Origin: DASQVO01 sp035640715
GTDB lineage: Bacteria; Actinomycetota; Actinomycetes; Streptosporangiales; Streptosporangiaceae
DNA: 16,335 nucleotides
Direction of reading: 5' to 3'
Assembly: GCA_035640715.1 (NCBI GenBank)
Contig: DASQVO010000382.1
Location: forward strand, 1-16,335
In this document: positions 5,965-13,483 of the stretch, piece by piece
How the letters are laid out: each line of letters starts with the position of its first letter
Position numbering within the stretch: the stretch's first letter is position 1
The notes under the pieces: generated by a model
Databases searched by the model: none
What the model was told of the DNA's origin: nothing
Seen by the model: only the letters and a program-made list of their open reading frames with translations
Program-made: the position numbers and the translations under genes

Positions 5965-6785
5965 GGGCGCCTGGCAACCCCGCAGTACAGCCAGCGCGAG
6001 CCGTCGGTATCCGCGGCGACCGGGTCTTCCGCGCCCCAGACGCCGGTGAAGGTGAGCTCCGGCTCCGCACCCTCATACGGCGGAACTAGCTCCAGGCCGT
6101 CGAAAAACCGCGCGATGTCATCACGTGAGCGGAAGTGCATGTGCTCGCTGGCCTTGTCGAAGACGGCGCGGAACCGCTCCACGGCGAGCGGCGGCTTGCG
6201 GTCGTCAGTGATGTGCGACAGCGACAGGTAGCTTCCGGACGGCAGCGCGTCCATGTAGCGCGCCACCAGGCTCCACGGATCCGAGGAGTCGGAAACGAAC
6301 ATCAGGACGGCCGTCATCAGCACCCCGGTCGGCTTGCTGAAGTCGATGAGCCGGCGAAGCTCCGGGTTCCCAAGAATCGCGTTCGGCTCGCGCAGGTCAC
6401 CGCGGATCACGGTGGTTGTCCCCGCGCTAGCGAGCAGGGTACGGCTCTGCGCTTCCACCATCGGGTCGTTGTCGATGTAGACGACCCGGGCCTCCCGGTT
6501 GACCACCTGGACGACATCATGTGTATTTCCGACGGTCGGCAGCCCGGAACCGATGTCGATGAACTGCCGGATACCGCGCTCGCTGATCCACTTGGCCGCT
6601 CGCTGATGAAATCCGCGGTTGGACCACGCACAGTCCCTGATCTCCGGTACGGCGCTCAGTATCTGCTCGGCGGCGCGTGCGTCGACATCAAGGTAGTGCT
6701 CGCCGCGCAGCATGTAGTCGTAGATCCGCGCGGGAGTGGGGATGCTGGGATCCACCCCGATGGGGACCTGTGATGCCTGGGTCAT
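5961..6785 (-). CDS. DUF574-family SAM-dependent methyltransferase
   Basis: A 274-residue member of the actinobacterial S-adenosylmethionine methyltransferase family DUF574 (Methyltransf_19). Typical marks are TPARIYDYMLRGEHYLDVD (17-35), the NRGFHQRAAKWI helix, the SAM-binding loop QFIDIGSGLPT (74-84), the acidic strand end VVYIDNDPMV (101-110) and SYLSLSHITDD later. The ATG at 6785 has AAGGAGG with a 5-nt gap. It overlaps the following DUF397 gene by 4 nt. These proteins are strongly expanded in actinomycetes and often lie near DUF397 and XRE genes; their substrates are mostly unknown, so I assign no reaction beyond methyl transfer. Upstream DNA holds repeats and the motif shared with the XRE promoter. 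Confidence 0.92.
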   Translation of the reverse strand: MTQASQVPIGVDPSIPTPARIYDYMLRGEHYLDVDARAAEQILSAVPEIRDCAWSNRGFHQRAAKWISERGIRQFIDIGSGLPTVGNTHDVVQVVNREARVVYIDNDPMVEAQSRTLLASAGTTTVIRGDLREPNAILGNPELRRLIDFSKPTGVLMTAVLMFVSDSSDPWSLVARYMDALPSGSYLSLSHITDDRKPPLAVERFRAVFDKASEHMHFRSRDDIARFFDGLELVPPYEGAEPELTFTGVWGAEDPVAADTDGSRWLYCGVARRP

Positions 6786-6808
6786 CGTCGCCTCCTTGCT
6801 TGCCAGTC

Positions 6809-6878
6809 ACTACGTAGTCTGGCACGGCATCTGCGAATCGCGAACAGCGACATCGCATAAACGCAAACGAACAGCGAC
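6809..6878 (-). promoter_or_regulatory. Control region of the methyltransferase-DUF397 transcript
   Basis: This short intergenic stretch between cobN and the methyltransferase is dense in repeats. CGAACAGCGAC occurs twice (6841-6851 and 6868-6878), 27 bp apart. TGCGAATCGC (6832-6841) is identical to the core of the XRE-promoter palindrome. ACTACGTAGT (6809-6818) is a perfect 10-bp palindrome inside a longer imperfect one, GCCAG-TC-ACTAC against GTAGTCTGGC, about 14 nt before the Shine-Dalgarno. I cannot place the -35 and -10 boxes with confidence. Confidence 0.5.
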
Positions 6879-6880
6879 CG

Positions 6881-9800
6881 TCAGCCGCCTGCCTCCAGAT
6901 CGCCCTCCATGTCGAGGTAGACCTGGCGGAGCTGATCAAGCGTCTTCGGGTCCGGCTCCGCCCACATGCCGCGCTGGGCCGCCTCCAGCAGGCGCTCCGT
7001 TATGCCGCGCAGCGCCCACGGATTGGATTTTTCCATGAATGCGCGGTTCTCCGCGTCGAGCACGTAGGCGGCGGCGAGCCGTTCATACATCCAGTCGGAC
7101 ACGACGTGCGCGGTCGCGTCGTAGCCGAACAGGTAGTCCACCGTGGCTGCCAGCTCGAACGCGCCCTTGTACCCATGCCTGCGCATCGCCGCGATCCACC
7201 GCGGATTGACCACCCGGGAGCGGAACACCCGGTGGGTTTCCTCGGCGAGCGTGCGGGTCTTCACCGCATCGGGCGTCGCGGAGTCGCCGATGTAGGCGGC
7301 CGGGCTGCGGCCCGTGAGCGAGCGCACCATGGCCACCATCCCGCCGTGGTACTGAAAGTAGTCGTCGGAGTCCGCGATGTCGTGCTCACGCGTGTCGGCG
7401 TTCTTCGCCGCGACCGAGATCCGCGCGAACGCGATCTCCATGTCGGTCCGCGCGGGCGCCCCGGGGAGGTCGCGGCCGTACGCGTAGCCGCCCCAGACCG
7501 CGTACACCTCGGCGAGGTCGGCGTCGTCCCGCCAGTTCCCCGCGTCGATCAGCGGGAGCAGCCCCGCGCCGTAGGCACCCGGCTTGGAGCCGAAGATCCG
7601 CGTGGTCGCCCGCCGCCAGTCCCCGTGCGCGGTGTGATCGGCGATCGCGTGGGCGCGCAGGTAGTTCACCTCGGCCGGCTCATCCAGCCCGGCGACGGCG
7701 CTGATCGCATCATCGAGCATCGCGATGACATGCGGGAACGCGTCGCGGAAGAAGCCGGAGATGCGCACGGTCACGTCGATCCGCGGACGGCCGAGCTCTT
7801 CCAGCGGCATGACCGAGAAGCCCGTGACCCGGCGCGACACTTCATCCCAGGTAGGCCGGCAGCCGATCAGCGCGAGAACCTCGGCGATGTCGTCCCCCTG
7901 GGTGCGCATGGCGGACGTGCCCCAGACCGTGAGCCCGACGCACCGCGGGTAGTCCCCCTCGTCGGCGAGGTGCCGGGCGAGCAGGGACTCGGCCAGCGCC
8001 GCCCCGGTGTCCCAGGAGTTAGGTGACGGGATGGCCTTGGGGTCGACCGAGTAGAAGTTCCGCCCGGTCGGCAGCACGTTGACCAGGCCCCGGGTCGGCG
8101 ACCCGGACGGTCCCGCGGGCACGTATCCGCCGGACAGCGCACGCAGCACCGCGCCGATCTCCCCCTCGGTCGCCGCGAGCCGCGGCACCACCTCGGCGCA
8201 GGCGAACTGCAGAACGCGCGCCACCCGCTCCACCTGATCCTGGGAGGGGGGCGCGGCAACGTCCACGGGAGACAGCGCGGCGAGGACGGCGACGGCTACC
8301 TCGGGGGCGCGGGCCGGGTCCCAGGCGGCCTCGGCCATGGCCTCGACGAGCGCGCGGGCGGTCTGCTCGTAGCGGTCGGTGTCGACGCGGGACGCATCGC
8401 CGCTGCCCTCGGCGAATCCGAGCGCCGCGCGCAGCCCCGGCAGCGCCCCCCACCGGGCGCTCCAGAGCTGGGTGGAACGCAGGATCACCAGCGCGAGGTT
8501 GATGAGAGCCTCCCCGGACGGCGCCTCGCCGAGCACGTGCAGGCCGTCCCTGATCGCGGCGTCCTTGACCTCGCAAAGGTAGCCGTCGATGTGCAGCACG
8601 AAGTCGTCGAACTCGGCCGCGCCGGGCTCCGCGTCCACGGCGAGGTCATGGTGCAGCTGGGCCGCGCGCACCAGCGACCAGATCTGGGCCCGCACGGCGG
8701 GCAGCTTGTCCGGGTCCAGGGCCGCCACAGTGGCGTACTCGTCCAGCAGCTGTTCCAGCCTGGCGAGCTCGCCGTAGGAGTCGGCGCGCGCCATCGGCGG
8801 CACGAGATGGTCGACGATGACCGCGTGCGCGCGCCGCTTGGCCTGCGTGCCCTCCCCCGGGTCGTTCACGATGAACGGATAGACCAGCGGCATGTCACCC
8901 AGCACCGCGTCGGGCGCGCACTGCGCCGACAGGCCGAGCCCCTTCCCGGGCAGCCATTCGAGGGTGCCGTGCTTGCCGAGGTGAATCACGGCATCCGCGC
9001 CGAACTTCGCATCCAGCCACCGGTAGGCGGCCAGATAGTGGTGGGACGGCGGCAGGTCCGGGTCGTGGTAGATGGCGACCGGATTCTCCCCGAAGCCGCG
9101 CGGCGGCTGGATCATCACCACCACGTTGCCGAATCGCAGGCAGGCCAGAACGATGTCATCGCCGTCGGTGTACAGCTCACCGGGCGGCTCTCCCCAGTGG
9201 GCGATGACGCGGCGCAGCATCTCGTCCGGCAGGCCGGAAATCCACTCACGGTATGCGGTGAGCGGAACCCGCGCCGGCGCGGCGCGCAGCTGTTCCTCGG
9301 TCAGCCACTCGGTGTCGTAGCCGCCGGCCGCGATCAGAGCGTGGATGAGGGTGTCGCCGTCGGCCGGGAAGCCGTCACCGAGGTCGTAGCCGGCCTCCCG
9401 CATCGCGCCGAGCAGCCTGATCGCCGAAGTGGGCGTGTCGAGCCCGACCGCGTTGCCCACCCGTGAATGCTTGGTCGGATAGGAGGAGAGCACGATGGCG
9501 ACGCGCTTGGCCCGGTTCGGGATGGCGGCGAGGCGGGCGTGGCGGACGGCGATGCCGGCGAGACGGGCGGCGCGCTCCGGGTCGGCTGTGTACACCGGGA
9601 TGCCGTCGGGGCCTTCCTCCTTGAAGGAGAACGGGACCGCAATCAGGCGTCCGTCGAACTCCGGGATGGCGACCTGCATGGCCGCGTCCACCGGGCTCAG
9701 GCCGCCGTCCGCTTCCTCCCACTGGGTGCGCGAGGAGGTCAGGCAGAGCCCCTGGATGAGCGGGACGCCCAGCTCGGCGAGTAGCCCTGCGTCCCAGTCC

Positions 9801-10507
9801 CCTTCCGCGCCCGTGTCGCCGGAAGCCGAGCCGCCGGCCGCGAGCACGGTCGTGATCACGGCGCTCGCCGGCCGCAGCAGGTCGGCCAGGCCGGGATCGG
9901 CGGAACGAAGCGACGAGCAGTACACGGGAAGTGGCGTGCCGCCCCGCCGGGCAATCGCATCGCAGAGGGCGTCGACGAAGGCGGTGTTGCCCGACAGTTC
10001 GTGCGCGCGGTAGAAGACCACCGCCACCGTCGGCCGGGACTGGTCGCCCTCGGGAGCGGTGGGGCGAGACCACCGGTGCACGCCGTAGGCGGGCGCCGGT
10101 TCCGGCGGGGCGAACCCCTCCCCGGTGAGCAGGATGGTGTCGGACAGGAATGCCGCGAGTTCACGCAGATTGGCCGGGCCGCCCTCGCGCAGGTAAGCGA
10201 GCGCCTCGGCGGCTACGCCCGCCGGGACGGTGGACAGCGCCATCAGGTCGGCGTCCGGGGTGGCCTCACCGCCGAGGGCGACCAGTGGCAGTCCGGTCGC
10301 ACGCAGCGCGCTGATCCCCTCCGGCCATGCCTGGCGGCCGCCAAGCAGCCGCAGCACGACGATGTCGGTGCCGTCCGTCAGCGCGCCGAGGGCACCCGGC
10401 TCGCCGGCCGGGATCCGGGCCGGGTTGGCGGTCCGGTATCCGGCGCCAGAGGCGCGGGCGGCGAGCAGTTCGGTGTCGGCGGTGGAAAGCAGCAGGATCG
10501 TGGCCAC
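6881..10507 (-). CDS. cobN: Cobaltochelatase large subunit CobN
   Basis: The 1208-residue large subunit of the aerobic cobaltochelatase, which inserts Co2+ into hydrogenobyrinic acid a,c-diamide in cobalamin synthesis, with ATP hydrolysed by partner AAA+ subunits (CobS/CobT or ChlI/ChlD-like). The family is clear from LSSYPTKHSRVGNAVGLDTP (about 340), the HLGKHGTLEWLPGKG block (about 503-517), YPFIVNDPGEGTQAKRRAHA, NFYSVDPKAIPSPNSWDTG (about 815), SRRVTGFSVMPLEELGRPRIDVTVRISGFFRDAFP (about 885-920) and GAYGAGLLPLIDAGNWRD (about 978). Length fits actinobacterial CobN. Start is a GTG at 10507 with AGGA 7 nt upstream. No other cobalamin gene is in the window, and I found no B12-box-like element in the 446 bp upstream. 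The related magnesium chelatase H subunit is less likely because nothing chlorophyll-related is near. Confidence 0.95.
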   Translation of the reverse strand: MATILLLSTADTELLAARASGAGYRTANPARIPAGEPGALGALTDGTDIVVLRLLGGRQAWPEGISALRATGLPLVALGGEATPDADLMALSTVPAGVAAEALAYLREGGPANLRELAAFLSDTILLTGEGFAPPEPAPAYGVHRWSRPTAPEGDQSRPTVAVVFYRAHELSGNTAFVDALCDAIARRGGTPLPVYCSSLRSADPGLADLLRPASAVITTVLAAGGSASGDTGAEGDWDAGLLAELGVPLIQGLCLTSSRTQWEEADGGLSPVDAAMQVAIPEFDGRLIAVPFSFKEEGPDGIPVYTADPERAARLAGIAVRHARLAAIPNRAKRVAIVLSSYPTKHSRVGNAVGLDTPTSAIRLLGAMREAGYDLGDGFPADGDTLIHALIAAGGYDTEWLTEEQLRAAPARVPLTAYREWISGLPDEMLRRVIAHWGEPPGELYTDGDDIVLACLRFGNVVVMIQPPRGFGENPVAIYHDPDLPPSHHYLAAYRWLDAKFGADAVIHLGKHGTLEWLPGKGLGLSAQCAPDAVLGDMPLVYPFIVNDPGEGTQAKRRAHAVIVDHLVPPMARADSYGELARLEQLLDEYATVAALDPDKLPAVRAQIWSLVRAAQLHHDLAVDAEPGAAEFDDFVLHIDGYLCEVKDAAIRDGLHVLGEAPSGEALINLALVILRSTQLWSARWGALPGLRAALGFAEGSGDASRVDTDRYEQTARALVEAMAEAAWDPARAPEVAVAVLAALSPVDVAAPPSQDQVERVARVLQFACAEVVPRLAATEGEIGAVLRALSGGYVPAGPSGSPTRGLVNVLPTGRNFYSVDPKAIPSPNSWDTGAALAESLLARHLADEGDYPRCVGLTVWGTSAMRTQGDDIAEVLALIGCRPTWDEVSRRVTGFSVMPLEELGRPRIDVTVRISGFFRDAFPHVIAMLDDAISAVAGLDEPAEVNYLRAHAIADHTAHGDWRRATTRIFGSKPGAYGAGLLPLIDAGNWRDDADLAEVYAVWGGYAYGRDLPGAPARTDMEIAFARISVAAKNADTREHDIADSDDYFQYHGGMVAMVRSLTGRSPAAYIGDSATPDAVKTRTLAEETHRVFRSRVVNPRWIAAMRRHGYKGAFELAATVDYLFGYDATAHVVSDWMYERLAAAYVLDAENRAFMEKSNPWALRGITERLLEAAQRGMWAEPDPKTLDQLRQVYLDMEGDLEAGG

Positions 10508-10776
10508 GCCCCGATCCTGTCACGCCGTACCTCGGCGAACGGATTGTCCCCTTGAACCGGCCGGCCCAGGGCACGTTTTCCCGGCTGCACGGCAGTACCG
10601 AGGATGAACTCCGGAACTCTGTAACTCCGTGAGTTCTTCGTGCCGCGGGGAGGGCGTGTCCGTAACCCGCACGACCGTGACGGCGGCCACCGCCGGTCCC
10701 GGACCCGCTGCCGGCCGCTTCCGTTTCGGGTCTAAACGATCTGTGTGGCTTGGCCTAGCCCTGGAATCTGGGCTGA

Positions 10777-10917
10777 TGCAAGGATCGGTGCCGGTGGCTG
10801 GCGCGCCATAACCGCTCAGCGCAGCTGTGGCTGCGCCCAGACGACGGGCACATCTCGGTCCCCCGTTCCGGCGAGGCGGCCCTGGGCTGGCTCCTGGAAC
10901 GGGCCGGCCAGGGCTGA
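10777..10917 (+). pseudogene. Possible C-terminal remnant of an unknown gene
   Basis: A plus-strand frame from just after a TGA (10774-10776) to a TGA at 10915-10917 gives a protein-like tail: LWLRPDDGHISVPRSGEA, then ALGWLLERAGQG. From about 10819 nearly every codon ends in G or C, as in real genes here, but no usable start codon or upstream continuation exists in frame. I do not recognise the family. It is probably the end of a gene whose front has been lost. The remainder of the 446-bp gap between cobN and the next gene shows nothing I can name. Confidence 0.3.
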
Positions 10918-10932
10918 GCTCTGGCCGGCCCG
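10900..10932. terminator. Perfect 12-bp stem-loop terminator
   Basis: CGGGCCGGCCAG (10900-10911) pairs with CTGGCCGGCCCG (10921-10932) around a 9-nt loop, 21 nt beyond the stop of the minus-strand membrane-protein gene. It is very GC-rich with no T run. It also holds the stop codon of the plus-strand remnant, so it may serve both strands. Confidence 0.7.
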
Positions 10933-10953
10933 CCTGCCACCGCGCCGGGACTG

Positions 10954-11946
10954 TCAAGGCAGCTGGCCGACCTGGTCCACGATGGCGAGCTTGAGCAGGG
11001 CGGCGGCGCCCGGCTGTCCGTCGGCGCCCCAGGTGGTAATGCCGAGTTCGGCATACGTCCCCCGGCTGAAAATGATCATGGTCTTGCCGCCGTGGTCAGG
11101 CAGCGACCAGCTGATGCCTATGCCGTGCCGTCCGATGCTGTCCGTCGCGTGCGGCACGAGCGACAGGCCCGGCATCTGCGCCAGCAGGTCATACAGTGCG
11201 GCCCGCTGCCCGGATGACAGGTACGCCTGGCTCAGCAGCTCATCAGCGGTCTTGCCGAAGTCGTTCAGGTAACCGGGCGAGCCTGGGTCGACGTCCCAGG
11301 TCTGCTTAAGGTAGCCGCGCAGCGCCTGTGGGCTGGCGGGCATGCCGGGAAAGTACGCCGGCTGCGGGACACATGCCTGCCCGCCGGGCGTGCCGCCCTC
11401 CGCCTGTGGTGCGCTGACGCGGAGCTGGTGGCCGTCGCGGCAGCCCGGGATGTAGGTGCTGGCAGGGCCGCCGCCCCCGGTTGCCCGGACCAGCCCGGTC
11501 CTGGCCCCATCCACCGACAGCCATGACTGATCCAGGCCGCCATTCCCATACTCGGTCTTCGTATAGATGAACTGGTCTGGCCGCGGGGCGCCGGCCTGCA
11601 GCTGGAGGGCGGCCAGGGCGGCACGATGCAGGACCCGCGCCGCGGCTGCGTTAACGCCTGGCCCGCCGGCAACGCCTGGCCCGGCGTTGCCGGCGGGCCT
11701 GCCCCAGACACTGACCAGAACCGCCGCGGCGGCCGCCGACACCGCCGCCACCACCGCACCGGTGAGTACCAGCCGCCTGCGCGGGCGGGGCTGGCGCCTG
11801 GGCAGCACGGCAGCCGCAGCGGAACGTTCGGCAGCCGGGCTGGCGGCAATCGCGGCAGCCAGCCGGGCACGCGCCGCGCCGAGTTCGGCGGGCGCGGGCA
11901 GTGGCGTCTCCTGCGCCAGTTCGCTGAGCAGGTCCATGTCATTCAT
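10954..11946 (-). CDS. CU044_5270-type single-pass membrane protein, likely sigma-factor partner
   Basis: A 330-residue protein with a short cytoplasmic N-terminus (MNDMDLLSELAQETPLP), a basic stretch (RRQPRPRRR), one membrane segment at about 59-81 (LVLTGAVVAAVSAAAAAVLVSVW) and a long extracytoplasmic domain (QFIYTKTEYGNGG, YIPGCRDGHQLRVSAP, LLSQAYLSSGQRAALYDLLAQMPGL, GIGISWSLPDHGGKTMIIFSRGTYAEL). This matches actinobacterial CU044_5270-family proteins, which usually follow an ECF sigma gene and are presumed to hold the sigma factor at the membrane. The ATG at 11946 has GAGGAG 10 nt upstream and overlaps the end of the sigma gene by 8 nt; an ATG at 11964 is possible but has no such site. I see no classical zinc-binding anti-sigma motif, so regulation of sigma is inferred from position. 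Confidence 0.8.
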   Translation of the reverse strand: MNDMDLLSELAQETPLPAPAELGAARARLAAAIAASPAAERSAAAAVLPRRQPRPRRRLVLTGAVVAAVSAAAAAVLVSVWGRPAGNAGPGVAGGPGVNAAAARVLHRAALAALQLQAGAPRPDQFIYTKTEYGNGGLDQSWLSVDGARTGLVRATGGGGPASTYIPGCRDGHQLRVSAPQAEGGTPGGQACVPQPAYFPGMPASPQALRGYLKQTWDVDPGSPGYLNDFGKTADELLSQAYLSSGQRAALYDLLAQMPGLSLVPHATDSIGRHGIGISWSLPDHGGKTMIIFSRGTYAELGITTWGADGQPGAAALLKLAIVDQVGQLP

Positions 11947-12540
11947 TGGCCGTGATCTCCTCATACGTTGCTGCCGCGTCTGTCCCGGCGAGCACCTGGC
12001 GCACCTTCGCGCGCGCCCGGTGCAACCTGGAGCGCACCGTCCCTACCGGGATGGCGAGCGCCTGTGACACTTCCTGATAGGTCAGCTGCTCCCAGGCGAT
12101 GAGGAGCAGCACATCCCGGTCACCTGCCGCCAGCCCATCCAGCGCCGCGCCCAGCAGCGCGCGCATCGCCTGGGCGGTAACATCGGCTGCCACCTGTTCG
12201 GCAGGCAGGGAACGGCGGGCTCGGCCGCCACGGCCTGCATGATCCGGTACTGACGGGCCTCGTTTCTGCGATGCTGGCCGATCAGGATGGTGGCGATCCC
12301 GTACAGCCACGGCCTGGCGTCAGGGTGGCCCAGGTCGTACCGGAACCGCTGGGCGAACGCGGCGAGGAAGGTCTCCGCGACCAGATCGCCGGCGACCTGG
12401 GGCCCGGCCCGCCGGGCGAGGTAACGGTGGATGTACGGGGCATGCCTGTCGAACAGCACCGCGAACCGCTCGGGCTCACGCCACGAGCTCTCGATGACCG
12501 CGGCATCATTCGCCGCAGCGGGCCCGGTACGCCGTCTCAT
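11939..12540 (-). pseudogene. ECF sigma-70 factor, interrupted by one frameshift
   Basis: Two overlapping minus-strand frames together make one ECF sigma factor of about 200 residues. The first frame, from ATG 12540, holds region 2 (RFAVLFDRHAPYIHRYLARR, DLVAETFLAAFAQRFRYD, ARPWLYGIATILIGQHRRNE). The second, ending at 11939, holds region 4 (ALDGLAAGDRDVLLLIAWEQLTYQEVSQALAIPVGTVRSRLHRARAKVRQVL). The switch falls near 12208-12210, at GTTCCCTGCC on the coding strand, and corresponds to one missing base; an extra C would give an uninterrupted EPAVP-L-PAEQVAADV. I see no X-XXY-YYZ slippery heptamer, so programmed frameshifting is unlikely. Both halves keep intact family residues, which favours a recent mutation or a sequencing error. 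No good Shine-Dalgarno precedes the ATG. Its overlapping partner is the membrane protein downstream. Confidence 0.85.
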
Positions 12541-12598
12541 GCGCCATCTTGATTCATGTCCATGCCCTTCCGGCCGCGAGGGAGGCTTACACCCGTTA

Positions 12599-12915
12599 TC
12601 AGCAAACGGCGCGATAGTGGTTCACGGACGCACAGCGGCCCTGGTCGAGCACCACCAGGTCCACGTTGCGGGCCTGGAGGTCCTTGGACAGGTCGATCGG
12701 GTGTTCCAGGGAGCGGCCGAGCCGGTCGAGCTTTGCCGCCACGAGCTGGTCCCCGGTCCGGGCGACCAGCAGCGCCCGGTCCAGCTCGGGACGGGGGCCA
12801 GCTTGCCCGGGGCCTTGTCGATGAACGCCTGCTCGCACCCGGCGCCTGCCAGGGCGTCGTGCTGGGCGTCGGGGTTCTGGTCGCGGGTGGACACCCGCCC
12901 GTAGCTGATCTTCAT
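12599..12915 (-). pseudogene. Serine recombinase (resolvase/invertase) remnant
   Basis: The N-terminus MKISYGRVSTRDQNPDAQHD from ATG 12915 is that of a Tn3-type resolvase or invertase, with the catalytic serine in RVSTRDQN. After about FIDKAPGKLA the sense moves to another frame (RPELDRALLVARTGDQLV, AAKLDRLGRSLEHPIDL, LQARNVDLVVLDQG). The switch is at a run of five Cs on the coding strand (12793-12797) and fits loss of one base. After DQG the family sequence stops: the expected IDTSTP-type segment and the C-terminal DNA-binding domain are absent, and a stop follows at 12599. About 105 residues remain of roughly 185. It is a dead relic of a mobile element lying just upstream of the sigma gene. 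I found no element ends around it. Confidence 0.85.
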
Positions 12916-13483
12916 GGCCCGGGACTGTACCGGTAACCCCCGGCAGCGTGACGAAGCCGCGGACACGGCATGCGTTACATCCGGCTCCTGCGGAAACACC
13001 GCACCGGCGGAAGGTGTCCGCGAACGATCCTTTCCGGCCACGGCCGGCAACTGCCCATGACGGTCACTCCAACACCTCGTCACGGAGCGTGGTCGACTGG
13101 CTGGTGGTCGGTGCACACGTAGCCGTCTACGTGACTCATGGCCAGTTGGCGCTGATTGACCGACATGCGCAGACGGGGATTCGGACCGGCGCCGCCGCGG
13201 GCGGGATGAAGCCGGGCTCAGCCGGTCGGGTCATCTGGTCACTGACCATGCAGGGTGGGCTGGCCAGCCTTGCCGTCACCGATCCCGGCCACCTTCTCCA
13301 AGTGGTCAAGCGCAGCCTGAAGACGGTCCAGTGCGAGCCGGACCTGACCGGCGGATGCCTCGCCGGTACAGGGCTGCTCGTGGCAGCATGCTGGCGACTG
13401 CTTACTCAGTGCAACAAATCAGTAAACTTGCTGTTCAGTGTAGATTTCCGCACTGATGCTGCATGTCCGGGGGAAAAGGGCTG
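12916..13483. other. Region without a confident gene before the phosphatase
   Basis: A plus-strand frame (12948-13484, 178 codons) is open through here, but its protein (for example VVDWLVVGAHVAVYVTHGQL) matches nothing I know, its third-position GC is lower than in neighbours, and it overlaps the phosphatase start. I do not call it a gene. The last 80 bases (13400-13460) are AT-richer, with CAGTGCAACAAATCAGTAAAC-like sequence, and probably contain the phosphatase promoter, though no clean -35/-10 pair stands out. Confidence 0.4.

Noticed and set aside
10508..10953. Cobalamin riboswitch upstream of cobN
   Set aside because: I searched by eye for the B12 box GCCACTG and its conserved neighbours on the minus strand and found none. 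A covariance-model search would settle it.
12190..12240. Programmed -1 ribosomal frameshift in the sigma gene
   Set aside because: The frame needed is -1, but the zero-frame sequence (GCC GTT CCC TGC) is not a slippery heptamer and I see no clear downstream stimulatory structure.
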